Part shown: one piece after another, positions 49,637 to 57,635 of the stretch
How the letters are laid out: every line of letters starts with the position of its first letter
Numbering within the stretch: the first letter of the stretch is position 1
Assembly (NCBI RefSeq): GCF_036541335.1
Contig: NZ_JAZHBO010000002.1
Location: forward strand, 620,001 to 684,000
From: Aquilutibacter rugosus
GTDB lineage: Bacteria > Pseudomonadota > Gammaproteobacteria > Xanthomonadales > Xanthomonadaceae
Reading direction: 5' to 3'
DNA length: 64,000 nt
Notes under the pieces: model-generated
Database searches by the model: none
What the model was told of the DNA's origin: nothing
What the model saw: only the letters and a program-made list of their open reading frames with translations
Made by a program: the position numbers and the translations under genes

Positions 49637-50885
49637 GACAACTGAGTCCGCAGAGACTTCTGCCGCGCGGTTCAATCCGTTCGAGAACCCGCAGTTCCTG
49701 CAACTCATGGTGTACCGCATCTTTACGATGTTGTCGTACCAGACGGTGGCAGTCGCGGTAGGCTGGCAGATCTACTCGATCACCCGCAATCCCACCGCGC
49801 TGGGCACCATTGGCCTGGCCGAAGTCATCCCCTACTTTCTGGTCGCCCCGTTCGCCGGGTACCTGGTGGATCATTTAAAGCGTCGCGTCCTGGGCATGTT
49901 CAGCTGCCTGGTATTGGCACTGACCCCACTGCTGCTGTTGCTGGTGACCACCGGCAAAGTCCATGTCGAAGGCACGTGGTTCATCTATCTGGCTATTGCG
50001 CTATCGGGCTGTGTCCGCAGCTTCCTGGGCCCGATCTACAACGCTCTGTTCGCGCAAGTCCTGCCACGCTCGGATTTTGTTCGAGGTGCCGGTTTTGGCG
50101 CTGTGATCTTTCAGTTGGGCCTGGTGTTGGGTCCGGCGTTCGCCGGTGTGTCCATCGCCAAATGGGGCCTGAGCACGACCTACTCGCTGGCCGCCGTATT
50201 TGCTGTGGCTGCTGCGATTGCCGTGCGGACTATCAAGGTCGGCGAACGACCTAGACCGGAATCGCGCCCACCAATTTTCGCCAGCATTGCCGAGGGCGGC
50301 CGTTTTGTCCTGGGCAATCAGATCCTGCTCGCCGCAATGGCTCTGGACATGTTCGCTGTGCTGTTTGGTGGCGCCATCTCCATGCTGCCCGCCTTTATCA
50401 AGGATGTCCTGAACGAGGGCCCTGAGGCGCTCGGCATCCTGCGCGCCGCGCCGGCTCTAGGCTCGGTGGTGATGGCCCTGTGGTTAGCCCGCAATCCGCT
50501 CGAACGCAATGCCGGCCGGATCCTGCTGTGGGCCGTTGCGCTGTTCGGCCTGTGCTGGTCCGCCTTCGCCCTGTCGCATTGGCTGTGGGTGTCGGCCGCG
50601 ATCCTGGTCGTGTCCGGCCTGCTCGATGGTATCTCCGTCGTTCTGCGTTCCACCATCATGCAGCTCACCACGCCCGATGAAATGCGCGGCCGCGTGTCCT
50701 CCATCAACGGCATCTTTATCGGCTCGTCCAATGAGCTGGGTGCGTTTTACACCGGCTCGATGGCCGGTCTGATGGGGCTGATTCCGGCCGTATTTGTCGG
50801 CGGCATCCTGACTGTCGCCGTGGTTTTGCTTACCGCCTGGCGCGCACCGAAGTTGCGCTCGCTCGACTTGCGCTCGCTGCAATAA
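49629..50885 (+). CDS. MFS transporter, EntS/multidrug-like
   Basis: A 418-residue major facilitator protein with twelve predicted helices. The N-terminal VGWQIYSITRNPTALGTIGLAEVIPYFLVAPFAGYLVDHLKRR (about 38-80) carries the MFS loop 2-3 motif in the form GYLVDHLKRR, and TTPDEMRGRVSSINGIFIGSSNELGAFYTG lies in the second half. It belongs to the MFS_3/EntS-like group (enterobactin exporter relatives). The substrate is unknown. Its ATG lies inside the last codons of sufE (8-bp overlap), so it is part of the cysS-sufE operon. Confidence 0.88.
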   Translation: MTETTESAETSAARFNPFENPQFLQLMVYRIFTMLSYQTVAVAVGWQIYSITRNPTALGTIGLAEVIPYFLVAPFAGYLVDHLKRRVLGMFSCLVLALTPLLLLLVTTGKVHVEGTWFIYLAIALSGCVRSFLGPIYNALFAQVLPRSDFVRGAGFGAVIFQLGLVLGPAFAGVSIAKWGLSTTYSLAAVFAVAAAIAVRTIKVGERPRPESRPPIFASIAEGGRFVLGNQILLAAMALDMFAVLFGGAISMLPAFIKDVLNEGPEALGILRAAPALGSVVMALWLARNPLERNAGRILLWAVALFGLCWSAFALSHWLWVSAAILVVSGLLDGISVVLRSTIMQLTTPDEMRGRVSSINGIFIGSSNELGAFYTGSMAGLMGLIPAVFVGGILTVAVVLLTAWRAPKLRSLDLRSLQ

Positions 50886-50886
50886 T

Positions 50887-50915
50887 AAAAAAGCCCGGAA
50901 TCAATCCGGGCTTTT
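50887..50915. terminator. Bidirectional intrinsic terminator between the MFS gene and dksA
   Basis: Stem AAGCCCGGA/TCCGGGCTT (9 bp) with a 5-nt loop, flanked by A-rich and T-rich sides; serves both convergent genes. Confidence 0.92.
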
Positions 50916-50939
50916 CTCTGTTCGCAACGGCAGCGGTAA

Positions 50940-52199
50940 TCAGTCGCCGTTCTGCTTTTGCTTGAGTTCCCAGCGTTCCTGAGCATCAAACGTCCGTTCC
51001 GCCGTCAGACGAGCCTCGAGACGTTCAAGGCCAATTTCATCACCGGTATCCACGCAGAAGCCGTACTCGCCTTCGTCAAGGCGACGCAGGGTGCTGTCAA
51101 TCTTGCCGATCAGCTTGCGGTAGCGATCACGGGTACGCAGCTCGAGTGCATTTTCAGTCTCACGGGTAGCGCGCTCGGCTTCGTCACCGACGTCACGCAC
51201 TTCTTCCTTGAGGTTTTCGATGGTTTGCTTGGATTCTTCGACCAGGTCAGCGCGCCAGTTCAGCAGGCGCTGGCGGAAGTACTCCAGCTGCAGCGGATTC
51301 ATGTACTCCTCGGCATCGTCCGGGCGGTAACCCTTGGGCAGAATTGGACGGCCCTCGGAATCGGTTTCGTATTTCACTTGCTTGTGTTTCTTTTTGACCG
51401 GGGTCTTCAGGCTAGATGCGTCGGTGGCGACAACCACCTTATTCAGCTGCCTTGAAGTGGTGAACGGCGTGTATGGCTTGACGGGCTGCGGTTCGGAATC
51501 GACCTTGCGACCACGCTTGGCCTTGACCGGTTTGGCCGTGTCGGGCGCCGGCGAAGCAACGGGTTTAGGCGCGACTGCCGGTGCAGCCGCAGGCTGCGCC
51601 TTAACCGGCTTGGTGACAACCACTTGCGTCTTGACCGGTTGGGTCTTGACCACCGGGGTCTTTACCGGTGGGGTCTTCACTACAGCGGCCGGTGCGGCCT
51701 TGGTCACGGCTGCCTTTTTGGCGGGGGCTGCCTTTTTGGCAACCGGCGCTGCTTTCCTGACTGGCGTTGCTACTTTCTTGGCTGTGGTCTTTTTGACTTC
51801 AGCTACTTTCTTGCTTACCGCTTTTGTCACTACCTTGACGGCCTTCTTGATTGCCTTAGTGGCCTTAATAATTTTCTTGGCCGCCGCTTTCTTGGCAACG
51901 ACTACCGGCTTCTTTTTAGCGACCGTCTTGACGACGGGCTTTTTAGCAACTGCCTTCTTGGCTTTGACTGCCGGAGCCGCTTTGCGTGCCGGCGCCTTAA
52001 CGACCTTTTTGGCAACTGCCTTTTTGGCTTTAGCAACCGGCTTTTTGGCTGCTACGGATTTTTTAGCTGCCGGCTTTTTGGCGACAGGCTTAGCCGCCTT
52101 GACGGCTTTCTTGACGGCGGGTTTAGCCGCACGCGCCGGCGCCTTGACCGTCTTCTTGACGGTTTTTGCTGCCTTTTTGGCGATCTTTTTCACTGCCAC
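50940..52199 (-). CDS. dksA: DksA-family RNA polymerase-binding regulator with long Lys/Ala-rich N-terminal tail
   Basis: A 419-residue protein. The last 120 residues (about 300-419) are DksA: a coiled coil with tip acidic residues (VGDEAERATRETENALELRTRDRYRKLIGKID) and a C-terminal zinc-finger region. The four zinc cysteines are reduced to one: Cys382, Thr385, Thr403 and Ala406, the pattern of zinc-independent DksA2 types. The first 270 residues are low-complexity Lys/Ala/Val/Pro like histone H1. DksA with ppGpp sets rRNA and stress transcription through the RNA polymerase secondary channel. The GTG start has AAGGA 5 nt upstream. Confidence 0.9.
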   Translation of the reverse strand: MAVKKIAKKAAKTVKKTVKAPARAAKPAVKKAVKAAKPVAKKPAAKKSVAAKKPVAKAKKAVAKKVVKAPARKAAPAVKAKKAVAKKPVVKTVAKKKPVVVAKKAAAKKIIKATKAIKKAVKVVTKAVSKKVAEVKKTTAKKVATPVRKAAPVAKKAAPAKKAAVTKAAPAAVVKTPPVKTPVVKTQPVKTQVVVTKPVKAQPAAAPAVAPKPVASPAPDTAKPVKAKRGRKVDSEPQPVKPYTPFTTSRQLNKVVVATDASSLKTPVKKKHKQVKYETDSEGRPILPKGYRPDDAEEYMNPLQLEYFRQRLLNWRADLVEESKQTIENLKEEVRDVGDEAERATRETENALELRTRDRYRKLIGKIDSTLRRLDEGEYGFCVDTGDEIGLERLEARLTAERTFDAQERWELKQKQNGD

Positions 52200-52315
52200 T
52201 GGTGTGTCCTTGATAATTCGGATGCAGATCTTGCAGAAACAGCCTTTTATACTCCGATTCCCTCCCGGGTTCAAGGCGAATAGGTGGCCACGACGGATAC
52301 AGGTAGAATGAAATC

Positions 52316-52570
52316 GTGCTTTCCAACCTCCTGCTCTCGCTGTTACGGCTCTATAAGCGGATCCTGAGCCCCTTGCTCGGCCCCCGTTGCCGTTTCTATC
52401 CATCCTGCTCGGATTACATGAGCCAGGCGATACACCTGCATGGCCCGGCAACGGGACTATGCTTGGGCGTACGTCGGCTGCTGCGCTGCCATCCGTTCCA
52501 TCCGGGCGGGGTAGATCCGGTGCCGGAGGCCCCTTCGACTTGTTGCCACCATCAACGGACCCGACCATGA
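52316..52570 (+). CDS. yidD: Membrane protein insertion efficiency factor YidD
   Basis: An 84-residue YidD. LLRLYKRILSPLLGPRCRFYPSCSDYMSQAIHLHGPATG (about 9-47) is the conserved HLRXP-type core with paired cysteines, then LLRCHPFHPGGVDPVP. It helps YidC and SecYEG insert membrane proteins. Start is GTG; TAGAAT (52304-52309) ends 6 nt before it and no Shine-Dalgarno is evident, so it may be leaderless. In most genomes it lies between rnpA and yidC, so the pairing with pyrC here is unusual. Stop overlaps the pyrC ATG. Confidence 0.92.
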   Translation: MLSNLLLSLLRLYKRILSPLLGPRCRFYPSCSDYMSQAIHLHGPATGLCLGVRRLLRCHPFHPGGVDPVPEAPSTCCHHQRTRP

Positions 52571-53916
52571 CCGACCGCGTTCTATTTATCAATGCCATGC
52601 TGGTCAACGAGGGTCGTGAATGGCCCGGTTGCCTGCGAATTCAAGGCGATCGCATCGAGGCCGTTGCACCGAGCCTGGAACCCCTGCCCGACGAGCGCGT
52701 CATTGACCTGCAAGGTGCCTGGCTGCTACCGGGCATGATTGATGATCAGGTGCATTTTCGCGAGCCTGGTCTCGAATACAAGGCAGACATCGCTTCGGAG
52801 AGTGCGGCCTGCGTTGCAGGCGGCATTACGTCCTTTATGGACATGCCCAATACCAATCCGCCTACGCTCAGCAATGAAGCGCTGGAGGACAAGTTGCAGC
52901 GGGCCAATGGCCGCGCACGTGCAAATTACGCATTCTATTTCGGTGCTGCCAATGACAATCTGGATGCGGTTCGCAATATCAATCCGCTGCGCACGCCAGG
53001 GGTCAAGGTGTTTATGGGCGCGTCCACCGGCAACATGCTGGTTGATGACCCTGAGGTTCTCGATGGCATCTTCGCGGGCGCGCCCGTTCCGATCATCACG
53101 CACTGCGAGGACACTCCCACCATTGACGCGAACATGGTGCACTTCCAGCAGGAATTCGGTGCCAACTTAACGGCAATGCAGCATCCCGACATCCGCAGCC
53201 GCGAGGCTTGTCTGAAATCGTCGGTCCTGGCGACTGAGCTGGCCAAGCGACACGACGCCCGTCTGCATGTGCTGCACATTTCCACCGCCGAAGAACTTGA
53301 CCTGTTTGAGCCCGGTCCACTGATTCGCGCCGATGGCAGTCGCAAGCGCATCACGGCAGAAACCTGCGTGCACTTTTTGCATTTTGCGCGACCGGACTAC
53401 GCCAACCTGGGCAACCTGATCAAATGCAATCCGGCCATCAAGGATGAATCCGATCGCGCCGCGTTGATTCGAGCTATCGCAACGGATCGTATTGATGTAC
53501 TGGCCACCGATCACGCGCCCCACACACTCGAAGAAAAGAACAAACCTTACGCGCAGGCGCCCAGCGGCTTGCCGCTGGTGCAGTTCGCCTTGCAGACCGC
53601 GCTGGATCTGGTGTTGAGCGGTCAACTGCGCGTTGAGCAAGTGGTGCAGAAGGTGTCGCACGCCCCCGCCCAGCTGTTCGATGTGAAAGAGCGCGGCTTC
53701 CTGCGACCCGGCTATTTTGCGGATCTGGCGATCGTACGGCGCGAGCCGCATCGCGTCACCCGTGACGAAATTCTCTCCAAGGTCAAATGGTCTCCGTTCG
53801 AAGGCCACACCTTCGGCACCACCATTGCCGCAACCTGGGTCAACGGCACCGAAGTCTGGCGCGACGGCCAGCTGGGCGATGCGATCGTCGGCCGCGCGTT
53901 GGAGTTCGACCGGTGA
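52567..53916 (+). CDS. pyrC: Dihydroorotase
   Basis: A 449-residue amidohydrolase forming dihydroorotate from carbamoyl-aspartate. Metal ligands are in DDQVHFREPG (about 57-66, HxH-type with one histidine replaced by Gln-Val-His), the lysine region GVKVFMGASTGNM (about 146-158), HCEDTP, HVLHIST, and LATDHAPHTLEEK (about 316-328). It matches the 449-residue Xanthomonas type rather than the shorter E. coli PyrC. It overlaps yidD (ATGA) and the M23 gene (GTGATG). Confidence 0.92.
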   Translation: MTDRVLFINAMLVNEGREWPGCLRIQGDRIEAVAPSLEPLPDERVIDLQGAWLLPGMIDDQVHFREPGLEYKADIASESAACVAGGITSFMDMPNTNPPTLSNEALEDKLQRANGRARANYAFYFGAANDNLDAVRNINPLRTPGVKVFMGASTGNMLVDDPEVLDGIFAGAPVPIITHCEDTPTIDANMVHFQQEFGANLTAMQHPDIRSREACLKSSVLATELAKRHDARLHVLHISTAEELDLFEPGPLIRADGSRKRITAETCVHFLHFARPDYANLGNLIKCNPAIKDESDRAALIRAIATDRIDVLATDHAPHTLEEKNKPYAQAPSGLPLVQFALQTALDLVLSGQLRVEQVVQKVSHAPAQLFDVKERGFLRPGYFADLAIVRREPHRVTRDEILSKVKWSPFEGHTFGTTIAATWVNGTEVWRDGQLGDAIVGRALEFDR

Positions 53917-54737
53917 TGTCGCTGCTGCTGCTTGCTCTAACTGCCGCAGCGTCCGTTCGTGCGGACTGTTCCGGCGCACAGCCGGTCTATCCGCCGACGC
54001 AACTGATTCAAGGTGGCATGGCCTATGGTCGCGCGGCACCGGGTAGCGAGGTGTCGCTGAACGGCGAACCGCTGCAGCTGAGCGCTCGTGGCGATTATGT
54101 GTTTGGTGTCGCCCGCGATGCCAAGTTCAATCAGGTCTTAAAGATCGTTCCGCCATGCGGTCCTGGCGGCGAGTATTCGATTCCGGTGGTCGAACGTTCC
54201 TTCCCGGTGGAGCGCGTGCAAGGCGTTCCGCCCAAAACTGCGAACCCGCCGCCGGCGATTGCCAAGCGGATTGAAAAGGAGCAGGCCGACGTTGCTGCGG
54301 CGCGCACCCGCAATGACGCCGATCGTCAGGACTATCTGCAGGCTTTTATCTGGCCGGTCAGAGGTAGGATTAGCGGGCGCTTCGGCAGTATGCGTTCGTA
54401 CAACGGAACGCCGGGCTCCGCCCACTCCGGCATGGACATTGCCGCGCCCACAGGGATGGCAGTGAAAGCGCCGGCCGCAGGCATTGTCACGTTTGTCGGC
54501 GCGTCGTTATATCTGACGGGCGGCACCGTCGTGCTGGATCACGGCCAGGGCATCAGCAGTAACTTTCTGCATCTGTCGCGCATAGACGTCAAGGTCGGCG
54601 ACCGCGTCTCGCAAAGTCAGACCATAGGCGCCGTCGGCGCGACCGGACGTGCCACGGGTCCCCATCTGCACTGGGGTATGAACTGGCTCAACGTCCGGCT
54701 CGATCCGCTGCTGATGTTGCCGACCGCCTCGGATTAA
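53916..54737 (+). CDS. Secreted M23-family (LytM-type) zinc metallopeptidase
   Basis: A 273-residue protein with a short signal peptide (SLLLLALTAAASVRA, cleavage near 17). A beta-rich N-terminal part and a coiled linker (KRIEKEQADVAAARTRNDADRQ) precede the catalytic domain: RISGRFGSMRSYNG, HSGMDIAAPTG (first zinc His and Asp), and GPHLHWGMNWLNV (HxH). The active motifs are intact, so it likely cleaves peptidoglycan cross-bridges. A GTG 3 nt upstream overlaps the pyrC stop, so the start is either GTG 53913 or ATG 53916. Confidence 0.92.
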   Translation: MSLLLLALTAAASVRADCSGAQPVYPPTQLIQGGMAYGRAAPGSEVSLNGEPLQLSARGDYVFGVARDAKFNQVLKIVPPCGPGGEYSIPVVERSFPVERVQGVPPKTANPPPAIAKRIEKEQADVAAARTRNDADRQDYLQAFIWPVRGRISGRFGSMRSYNGTPGSAHSGMDIAAPTGMAVKAPAAGIVTFVGASLYLTGGTVVLDHGQGISSNFLHLSRIDVKVGDRVSQSQTIGAVGATGRATGPHLHWGMNWLNVRLDPLLMLPTASD

Positions 54738-54749
54738 TCAGCCGATCGG

Positions 54750-55667
54750 TTAAACGCGCGCGGCTCCACTGCCGTGCACCGTGGCCACCGCATCGTGCGC
54801 ATGCAGGCTTTCGAGATGTTCAACGCGTGCGCTAAACCGCACCACATCGGTACGGGCAGACAGCACCATGGCAACGCGCCGGGCTGCATCTTCGCAGAAC
54901 ATGAGATGTTGCGCATTCAGACGGGCGAAGGCTTGCTCATCCGCCCGTTTCACCGCCGTCTGCACCACCGTAGCCAGCGCCGCTTCTAGCGCATCCAGCA
55001 GGCTCTCAATGGGCAAGGACTGCGTGCCGGCAGCCAGTGTGACTTCGACATGGGCATTGCTGCGTTGCGCATGCGGAGTCGCTGCCAGGCCGTCAGCTCC
55101 GGCGAGCCAATCGCTCACATGCTGCGTGGAGACCGACTCGCCTTGCGCGCCAAAGCGAGCCTCAAAGGCATCAGCATTGGCCCGACGCGAGAGCGCGGCA
55201 GAGGCCGGACAAGTCGAGGAATACTGCACCGTGAGTGCCAGACGCAAGGTGATGCCTTGCGGGCCTTGCTCGGCCGTCAGAGTGACCGGATACGAACGCC
55301 AGCCGCGATTGTCGCTGGCCAGGGCCTTGCGCGACAGCAGCGGTGAGAACCGCAGAGTCAGCCGTGCCGCATCGCTACCCTTGCCCTGCGAATCGATCAG
55401 CTGCTGCAGAACCTGCCCGAGTGTCGCGGCATTGGGCTCGGCGTCAGCAAATGCATCCTGCACGTGCAGATACAGTCGCGACATGTGAATGCCGCGGGCC
55501 TGCGCGTCAATGAGGTTCACTTCGACATCGGCGTCTGCGGCCAGCGTACGTCCCTGCCATTGCAGGGGCAAGGCCACGTGCGACATCCCGACCCAGTCGA
55601 GTGTGCGACCGTGGGCGGCGGTTTCGTGGGCCACATCGGGCAATGGTTGTGTCTTAGGTATGTCCAT
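54750..55667 (-). CDS. folE2: GTP cyclohydrolase FolE2 (type IB)
   Basis: A 305-residue FolE2, the structurally distinct GTP cyclohydrolase that does not need zinc and makes dihydroneopterin triphosphate for folate. Characteristic stretches are DVEVNLIDAQARGIHMSRLYL (about 47-67), the catalytic Cys in YSSTCPASAALSRR (about 149-162), and VRFSARVEHLESLHAHDAVAT at the C-terminus. It begins within the stop codon of the squalene-synthase-like gene and is last of the run starting with efp. FolE2 often works when zinc is scarce. Confidence 0.93.
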   Translation of the reverse strand: MDIPKTQPLPDVAHETAAHGRTLDWVGMSHVALPLQWQGRTLAADADVEVNLIDAQARGIHMSRLYLHVQDAFADAEPNAATLGQVLQQLIDSQGKGSDAARLTLRFSPLLSRKALASDNRGWRSYPVTLTAEQGPQGITLRLALTVQYSSTCPASAALSRRANADAFEARFGAQGESVSTQHVSDWLAGADGLAATPHAQRSNAHVEVTLAAGTQSLPIESLLDALEAALATVVQTAVKRADEQAFARLNAQHLMFCEDAARRVAMVLSARTDVVRFSARVEHLESLHAHDAVATVHGSGAARV

Positions 55668-56269
55668 CACTTGGATTTGCGGGCCGCGTTCCAGCTAATC
55701 AAGAGCGCGCGAAGTGGCGAAAGTGCAACAGTGTGTCGCGCATTTGCTGATCGTGCAGCGAGAATCGAGTACTGCATGGCCCGCAGTCGCGGCAAGGGTC
55801 CCGCCGGGCGCTTACGGTTCGAAGGCCATTCCGCCGCCTCATCAACCGCAAGCAATGCCGTTTCCATGGCCAAGATCGTTTGCAGCAGTGCGTGCGGCGT
55901 GCCGATCCCGAGAATCTCAGCATCGACCTCGCTCAAGGCCTTGGCCAACAACGCATTGGAATCCTGCGACAGCGCATCGGCGACTGCATCCCAATGTGCA
56001 CTAGCCGAGTGCAACTGCGCGCCCAGAGGATGACGACGCATGCCACGCGACCAGCCACGCAGCTCCTCGGCCCACCAGGCCAGCTTAGCAACGCGTGGAG
56101 TTTCATCGGCGATGGCGCGTGCGAGCCACCACTCGTTCTGCAGGGCTAAGTAATCCAACTGCTGCCCACGCGAATCCGCCGGCAGAAAACCTGCGGCCAA
56201 TTGCCATTCGGGGGTCCGCTGCCAGTGCTTGGCGACGAAATCGTTTTCAGGTTTCAGCGAGCCGGCCAT
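55667..56269 (-). CDS. Divergent squalene/phytoene synthase-like protein
   Basis: A 200-residue helical protein. LDYLALQNEWWLARAIADETPRVAKLAWWAEELRGWSRGMRRHPLGAQL fits the region of squalene/phytoene synthases that normally reads as a first Asp-rich motif followed by KLxWWREEL...HP. The Asp-rich motifs are absent or altered, and the protein is shorter than the 270-300 residues usual for the active enzymes. It may be a non-catalytic relative, in the way NDUFAF6 is a complex I assembly factor. The 16-bp overlap with gph and coupling to folE2 place it in a housekeeping operon. Function unknown. Confidence 0.6.
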   Translation of the reverse strand: MAGSLKPENDFVAKHWQRTPEWQLAAGFLPADSRGQQLDYLALQNEWWLARAIADETPRVAKLAWWAEELRGWSRGMRRHPLGAQLHSASAHWDAVADALSQDSNALLAKALSEVDAEILGIGTPHALLQTILAMETALLAVDEAAEWPSNRKRPAGPLPRLRAMQYSILAARSANARHTVALSPLRALLISWNAARKSK

Positions 56270-56919
56270 TGCACATCATGAAGCATTTCGCTGAGATCGC
56301 CGGCAAGGCGATCGGCGCCCCATTGATCCGGATGGTCGTCGGGCAAGCGATAACCCCACAGGGCCGCAATGGACGGCATGCCCGCAGCACGGGCCGCAAT
56401 GATGTCACGCTCGTCATCGCCGACGTAAACAACGGCAGCAGGCTCAAGTCCCAGTCGCTCCACCGCAACCAGCAAGGGCTGCGGATCGGGCTTGCGGGTC
56501 GACAAGGTATCACCGCCAATCAGCACCGCGCAGCGCTCGGACCAACCGAGTTTGTCCAGCACTTGTACGGCCAGATACTCGGGTTTGTTGGTCACGATGC
56601 CCCACGGCGTGCGGGTGGCATCGAGCTGGTCGAGCATGTCTGCGACCCCGGCAAACGGCGGCGCAAAGTCACCGAGCAATTGCTCGTAAGTATCCAGAAA
56701 CTCCGGGATCCACTGCTCGCGTTCGACTTCATCAATCTGCCCGAACGCCGCAGCCAACATGGCGCGCGAACCCTTGGAGACGTGCGGACGCAACTGCTCC
56801 GAGCTCACCGGCGGCAAGCCGCGTGCGGCGGCCATGATTTCCAGGGTCGCCACAAAATCGGGTGCGCTATCTACCAAGGTCCCGTCGAGATCGAACAGAA
56901 CGCCTTGCCATGCCGTCAT
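56254..56919 (-). CDS. HAD-family phosphatase (Gph/MupP-like)
   Basis: A 221-residue HAD hydrolase: catalytic VLFDLDGTLVDSAPD (about 8-22, nucleophile Asp), IVTNKPEYLA motif II, KPDPQPLLVAVERLGL motif III Lys, and YVGDDERDIIAARAAGM motif IV. It sits beside ubiG, the place of MupP in Pseudomonas, where the enzyme dephosphorylates N-acetylmuramate-6-phosphate in peptidoglycan recycling. Phosphoglycolate phosphatase is the alternative. amgK and murU are not in the window, so the choice stays open. It overlaps ubiG by 4 bp. Confidence 0.85.
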   Translation of the reverse strand: MTAWQGVLFDLDGTLVDSAPDFVATLEIMAAARGLPPVSSEQLRPHVSKGSRAMLAAAFGQIDEVEREQWIPEFLDTYEQLLGDFAPPFAGVADMLDQLDATRTPWGIVTNKPEYLAVQVLDKLGWSERCAVLIGGDTLSTRKPDPQPLLVAVERLGLEPAAVVYVGDDERDIIAARAAGMPSIAALWGYRLPDDHPDQWGADRLAGDLSEMLHDVQWPAR

Positions 56920-57620
56920 GCAGCTTTGTCCGCCACCGCGATGTAGTTCACATCGGGCCGGGGAATCTCGCGCGCTGTACTGTTCCACGGCTGATACAAC
57001 AGGCCACGCACATCACCCATGGACAGACCGGCAGCGCGACACCAGCGTGCCAACTCGGCCGGTTGAATGAACTGACTGTAGCTATGGGTACCCGTCGGCA
57101 GCAGACGCGCAATGTATTCGGCACCGACAACCGCCAATGCGAATGCCGCCGGCGTGCGATTCAAGGTGGAAAGGAACAGTTTGCCGCCCGGTTTCAGCAA
57201 GGTGGCGCAAGCTTGAATAATGGACGAAGGATCGGGCACATGTTCAAGCATTTCCATGCAGGTCACGGCATCAAAGGTGCCCGGCATTTCGGCAGCTAAG
57301 GCCTCGACACTGACCACTCGATACTCCGCTTTAACGCCGGTCTCCAGGCCATGCAGACGCGCGACCTTGGTGAGCTCAGGCGCCAGGTCGATGCCCAGCA
57401 CATTGGCACCGCGACCGGCCATCGCTTCGGACAGCAAGCCGGCACCGCAACCGACATCGAGTACGCGAGCACCGGTCAGATCAACACGATCGGCCACATA
57501 TTGCAGGCGTACCGGATTGAGTGCGTGCAGCGGTTTTTGCGGACCATCAGGGTCCCACCAGCGATTAGCCAGCGCGCCGAACTTATCCAGCTCGGATTGC
57601 AAAAAATTGGTATCGGTCAT
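56916..57620 (-). CDS. ubiG: Ubiquinone biosynthesis O-methyltransferase UbiG
   Basis: A 234-residue class I methyltransferase acting at both O-methylation steps of ubiquinone synthesis. The SAM-binding motif I is VLDVGCGAGLLSEAMAGRG (about 55-73), and the family signature DKFGALANRWWDPDGPQKPLHALNPVRLQYV opens the protein. FDAVTCMEMLEHVPDP is motif post I. It follows the MTA deaminase by 15 nt and overlaps the phosphatase start. Confidence 0.95.
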   Translation of the reverse strand: MTDTNFLQSELDKFGALANRWWDPDGPQKPLHALNPVRLQYVADRVDLTGARVLDVGCGAGLLSEAMAGRGANVLGIDLAPELTKVARLHGLETGVKAEYRVVSVEALAAEMPGTFDAVTCMEMLEHVPDPSSIIQACATLLKPGGKLFLSTLNRTPAAFALAVVGAEYIARLLPTGTHSYSQFIQPAELARWCRAAGLSMGDVRGLLYQPWNSTAREIPRPDVNYIAVADKAA

Positions 57621-57635
57621 TGCAAAACTCCGCCG

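Noticed and set aside
51480..52199. Apparent DNA repeat region inside dksA
   Set aside because: The repetition comes from a Lys/Ala/Val/Pro-rich protein tail with varied codons; it is not a tandem DNA repeat or CRISPR-like array.
52387..52566. Longer upstream start for dihydroorotase
   Set aside because: The extension overlaps yidD in another frame and is not family-like; MTDRVLFINA with the ATGA overlap is the expected start.
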